The translations under genes were made by a program, and so were the position numbers. Shown here piece by piece: positions 58,763-64,000 of a stretch of 64,000 nucleotides of DNA. The stretch is from Pseudomonas saudimassiliensis (GTDB lineage: Bacteria > Pseudomonadota > Gammaproteobacteria > Pseudomonadales > Pseudomonadaceae). The notes beneath the pieces are model-generated. The model ran no database searches. It was not told the DNA's origin and saw only the letters and a list, made by a program, of their open reading frames with translations. How positions within the stretch are numbered: the stretch's first letter is position 1; the number at the start of each line of letters is the position of its first letter. The stretch spans positions 1,249,036 to 1,313,035 of the forward strand of contig NZ_LK391969.1 in assembly GCF_000939975.1 (NCBI RefSeq), given 5' to 3'.

Positions 58763-58780
58763 AGGCCCGCCAGCGGGCCT
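58763..58780 (-). other. Hairpin in the gltB-gltD intercistronic gap
   Basis: AGGCCCGC-CA-GCGGGCCT is a perfect 8-bp stem 12 bases after the gltB stop in the direction of transcription. It lacks a U-run and probably stabilises the upstream gltB message or tunes the gltB:gltD ratio rather than ending transcription. Confidence 0.5.
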
Positions 58781-58791
58781 GCCGCCAGGAT

Positions 58792-63236
<4,445 letters not shown>

Positions 63237-63240
<4 letters not shown>

Positions 63241-63254
63241 AGGTACGCTCGCAT
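63237..63254 (-). other. Possible five-codon leader ORF overlapping the gltB start
   Basis: AAGGAAAT stands just before ATG-CGA-GCG-TAC-CTA-TGA, whose TGA overlaps the gltB ATG as ATGA. The gltB ATG itself has no ribosome-binding sequence at normal distance, so ribosomes may load on the mini-ORF and re-initiate. Confidence 0.35.
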
Positions 63255-63330
63255 ATTTCCTTGAATTTCAGGCACTTGCTGTCGATATGACGCCCTGGAC
63301 AGGCGACTTGACGGTGCAAGGGAGAGCTCG

Positions 63331-63359
63331 ATTGTACACAGGCGCCCCAGCCGCCACAA
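63331..63359 (-). promoter_or_regulatory. Promoter of gltB-gltD
   Basis: On the minus strand TTGTGG (63354-63359), 17 bp, TACAAT (63331-63336, 5 of 6). The expected start site is about 84 bases before gltB. An AT-rich stretch lies directly upstream. Confidence 0.6.
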
Positions 63360-63363
63360 TTAT

Positions 63364-63424
63364 TTTTGCCGCAAAAACATATATAACTGTCGTAAAAATG
63401 AATGCATTTTTTAATGCGGCAAAA
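63364..63424. promoter_or_regulatory. AT-rich region with 10-bp inverted repeat upstream of gltB
   Basis: TTTTGCCGCA (63364-63373) and TGCGGCAAAA (63415-63424) are a perfect inverted pair 41 bases apart, flanking A/T-rich sequence with GCATT-TTTT-AATGC in it. A further hairpin TGGTGCAG/CTGCACCA spans 63439-63466. Located just upstream of the gltB promoter, where activators such as Lrp- or GltR-like proteins could bind; the protein is unknown. The gap 63241-63612 holds no gene. Confidence 0.4.
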
Positions 63425-63559
63425 TTTTTGAACCAGCATGGTGCAGAGGTGTGTTTTGCTGCACCACGAGAGGGCAGCCGAAGCCGGGAATAGATAGCTA
63501 AGTTGGTGTTACCAGGGAGGTTGACCGCTCGGGCGAGCGGGGAACAGGGAGTAGAGCGA

Positions 63560-63614
63560 GAACGAACCTGCCGTGCGGCGGCGCCTGAACAGACGCCACC
63601 CCACGGGTTCGTTC
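63560..63614 (-). terminator. Long imperfect hairpin at the end of the SPOR-domain gene
   Basis: GAACGAACC (63560-63568) pairs with GGTTCGTTC (63606-63614), with CCGTG/CACGG inside. It begins at the stop codon of the gene and has no U-run. A separate perfect dyad CCGCTCG-GG-CGAGCGG is at 63525-63540. Confidence 0.45.
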
Positions 63615-64000
63615 AGCGCAGCGACTGCTGGATGCTGCCGATGCTGCGTGGCCAGGGATTGAGCTTGCGCAACGCCTCGGGCAGTTTCGCCGCCCCTTGC
63701 TGCGCCTGGGCGCGGCCGGGATAGGCGCCCTGGGTCACCACAAACCAGGGCTTGCCTTCATGGACCGTCTCGAAGTAGCCCAGATCCGCCACCCCCGACT
63801 GCGCCTTGATGAAGTCCAACGCCGCCTGACGTGAACGACTACCCAGCAGCTGCAAGCTGTACTCGCTGGCCGCACGCTGCCGATACCAGTCCGCCTGATG
63901 GTAGGCACCGCCAGCGGCGCGGGGCGCGGTCGACGTAGCGGGCGGAGCGGTTGGTGGCGCAGCAGCCGCCACGGGCTCGGGCTGGGGAGCCGGCGCAGGT
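63613..64000 (-). CDS. SPOR-domain protein, C-terminal part (cut by window edge)
   Basis: 129 codons of a longer gene running in from beyond the window. A Pro/Ala-rich linker (residues ending AAAAPPTAPPATSTAPRAAGG) leads into a SPOR domain: YSLQLLGSRSRQAALDFIKAQSG, then YFETVHEGKPWFVVTQGAYPGRAQAQQGAAKLPEALRKLNPWPRSI, the peptidoglycan-binding fold that recognises denuded glycan at the division site. In pseudomonads the gene upstream of gltB encodes an AAA+/SPOR (DamX-like) protein between aroB and gltB, which is what I expect here; the ATPase part is not visible. Confidence 0.8.
   Translation of the reverse strand, partial: PAPAPQPEPVAAAAPPTAPPATSTAPRAAGGAYHQADWYRQRAASEYSLQLLGSRSRQAALDFIKAQSGVADLGYFETVHEGKPWFVVTQGAYPGRAQAQQGAAKLPEALRKLNPWPRSIGSIQQSLR

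Noticed and set aside
63525..63614. A fifth member of the structured repeat family
   Set aside because: Long outer pairing is present, but neither the TCCN nor the GTCCYT loop occurs and the stem starts at a stop codon, so an ordinary terminator-like hairpin is more likely.

Overview
The window is a chromosomal segment of a high-GC gammaproteobacterium of the Pseudomonadaceae. Gene order from murU/amgK through lptD-surA-pdxA-rsmA-apaG-apaH-glpE, the prkA-yeaH-spoVR stress operon, cca, folK-folB, plsY, tsaD and rpsU-dnaG-rpoD follows, from memory, the P. aeruginosa PA0597-PA0576 region almost gene for gene. Species cannot be fixed from sequence alone; a marine or halotolerant Pseudomonas/Halopseudomonas with yellow pigment is a reasonable guess because of the carotenoid genes.

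Layout. 1-2 kb: cell-wall recycling (amgK-murU) and the edge of a djlA-like gene, divergent from 2-9.3 kb: the outer-membrane/cofactor/rRNA operon (lptD-surA-pdxA-rsmA-apaG-apaH-glpE). 9.6-14.5 kb: prkA/yeaG, yeaH, spoVR, with a 7 x 7-bp tandem repeat between the first two. 14.6-18.5 kb: cca, folB-folK, plsY, tsaD. 18.6-19.2 kb: a 5'-truncated degV relic. 19.4-23.8 kb: the macromolecular synthesis genes rpsU, dnaG, rpoD. 23.9-26.3 kb: a lipoprotein-type N-terminal-nucleophile acylase (AHL/aculeacin-type). 26.4 kb: a tRNA-Ile2(CAU) gene whose 3' end is duplicated about 115 bp downstream. 26.8-36.1 kb, probably accessory: a Fic protein behind a promoter carrying two 29-bp inverted repeats, a secreted thioredoxin-like protein, and a complete zeaxanthin-glucoside cluster (crtZ; idi-crtX-crtY-crtI-crtB; divergent crtE). 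36.1-46.4 kb: an MFS exporter, a tripartite RND efflux operon preceded by an unknown membrane protein, and a BenE-type benzoate transporter. 46.6-52.4 kb: two paralogous FadE-type acyl-CoA dehydrogenases and SelO. 52.5-64 kb: an SLC13/RCK anion permease, metY, hemE, gltB-gltD and the end of a SPOR-domain gene; hemE-gltD-gltB lies in the PA5034-PA5037 neighbourhood in P. aeruginosa, so distant ancestral segments have been brought together here.

How genes work together. CrtE makes GGPP (Idi supplies DMAPP/IPP balance), CrtB and CrtI make lycopene, CrtY beta-carotene, CrtZ zeaxanthin and CrtX its glucoside; no ketolase is present. AmgK and MurU recycle MurNAc to UDP-MurNAc. GltBD makes glutamate; MetY makes homocysteine; the two FadE enzymes start fatty-acid beta-oxidation.

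The most unusual signal is a set of four long structured repeats, in two inverted pairs, at 48622-48953 (between the two fadE genes) and 56952-57233 (between gltD and hemE). Every copy has long near-perfect complementary outer arms enclosing two small hairpins with conserved loops (TCCN, and GTCCYT) but stems and arms that differ in sequence between copies while remaining paired. I do not recognise this family by name; it behaves like a REPIN-style paired repeat with a three-way-junction fold.
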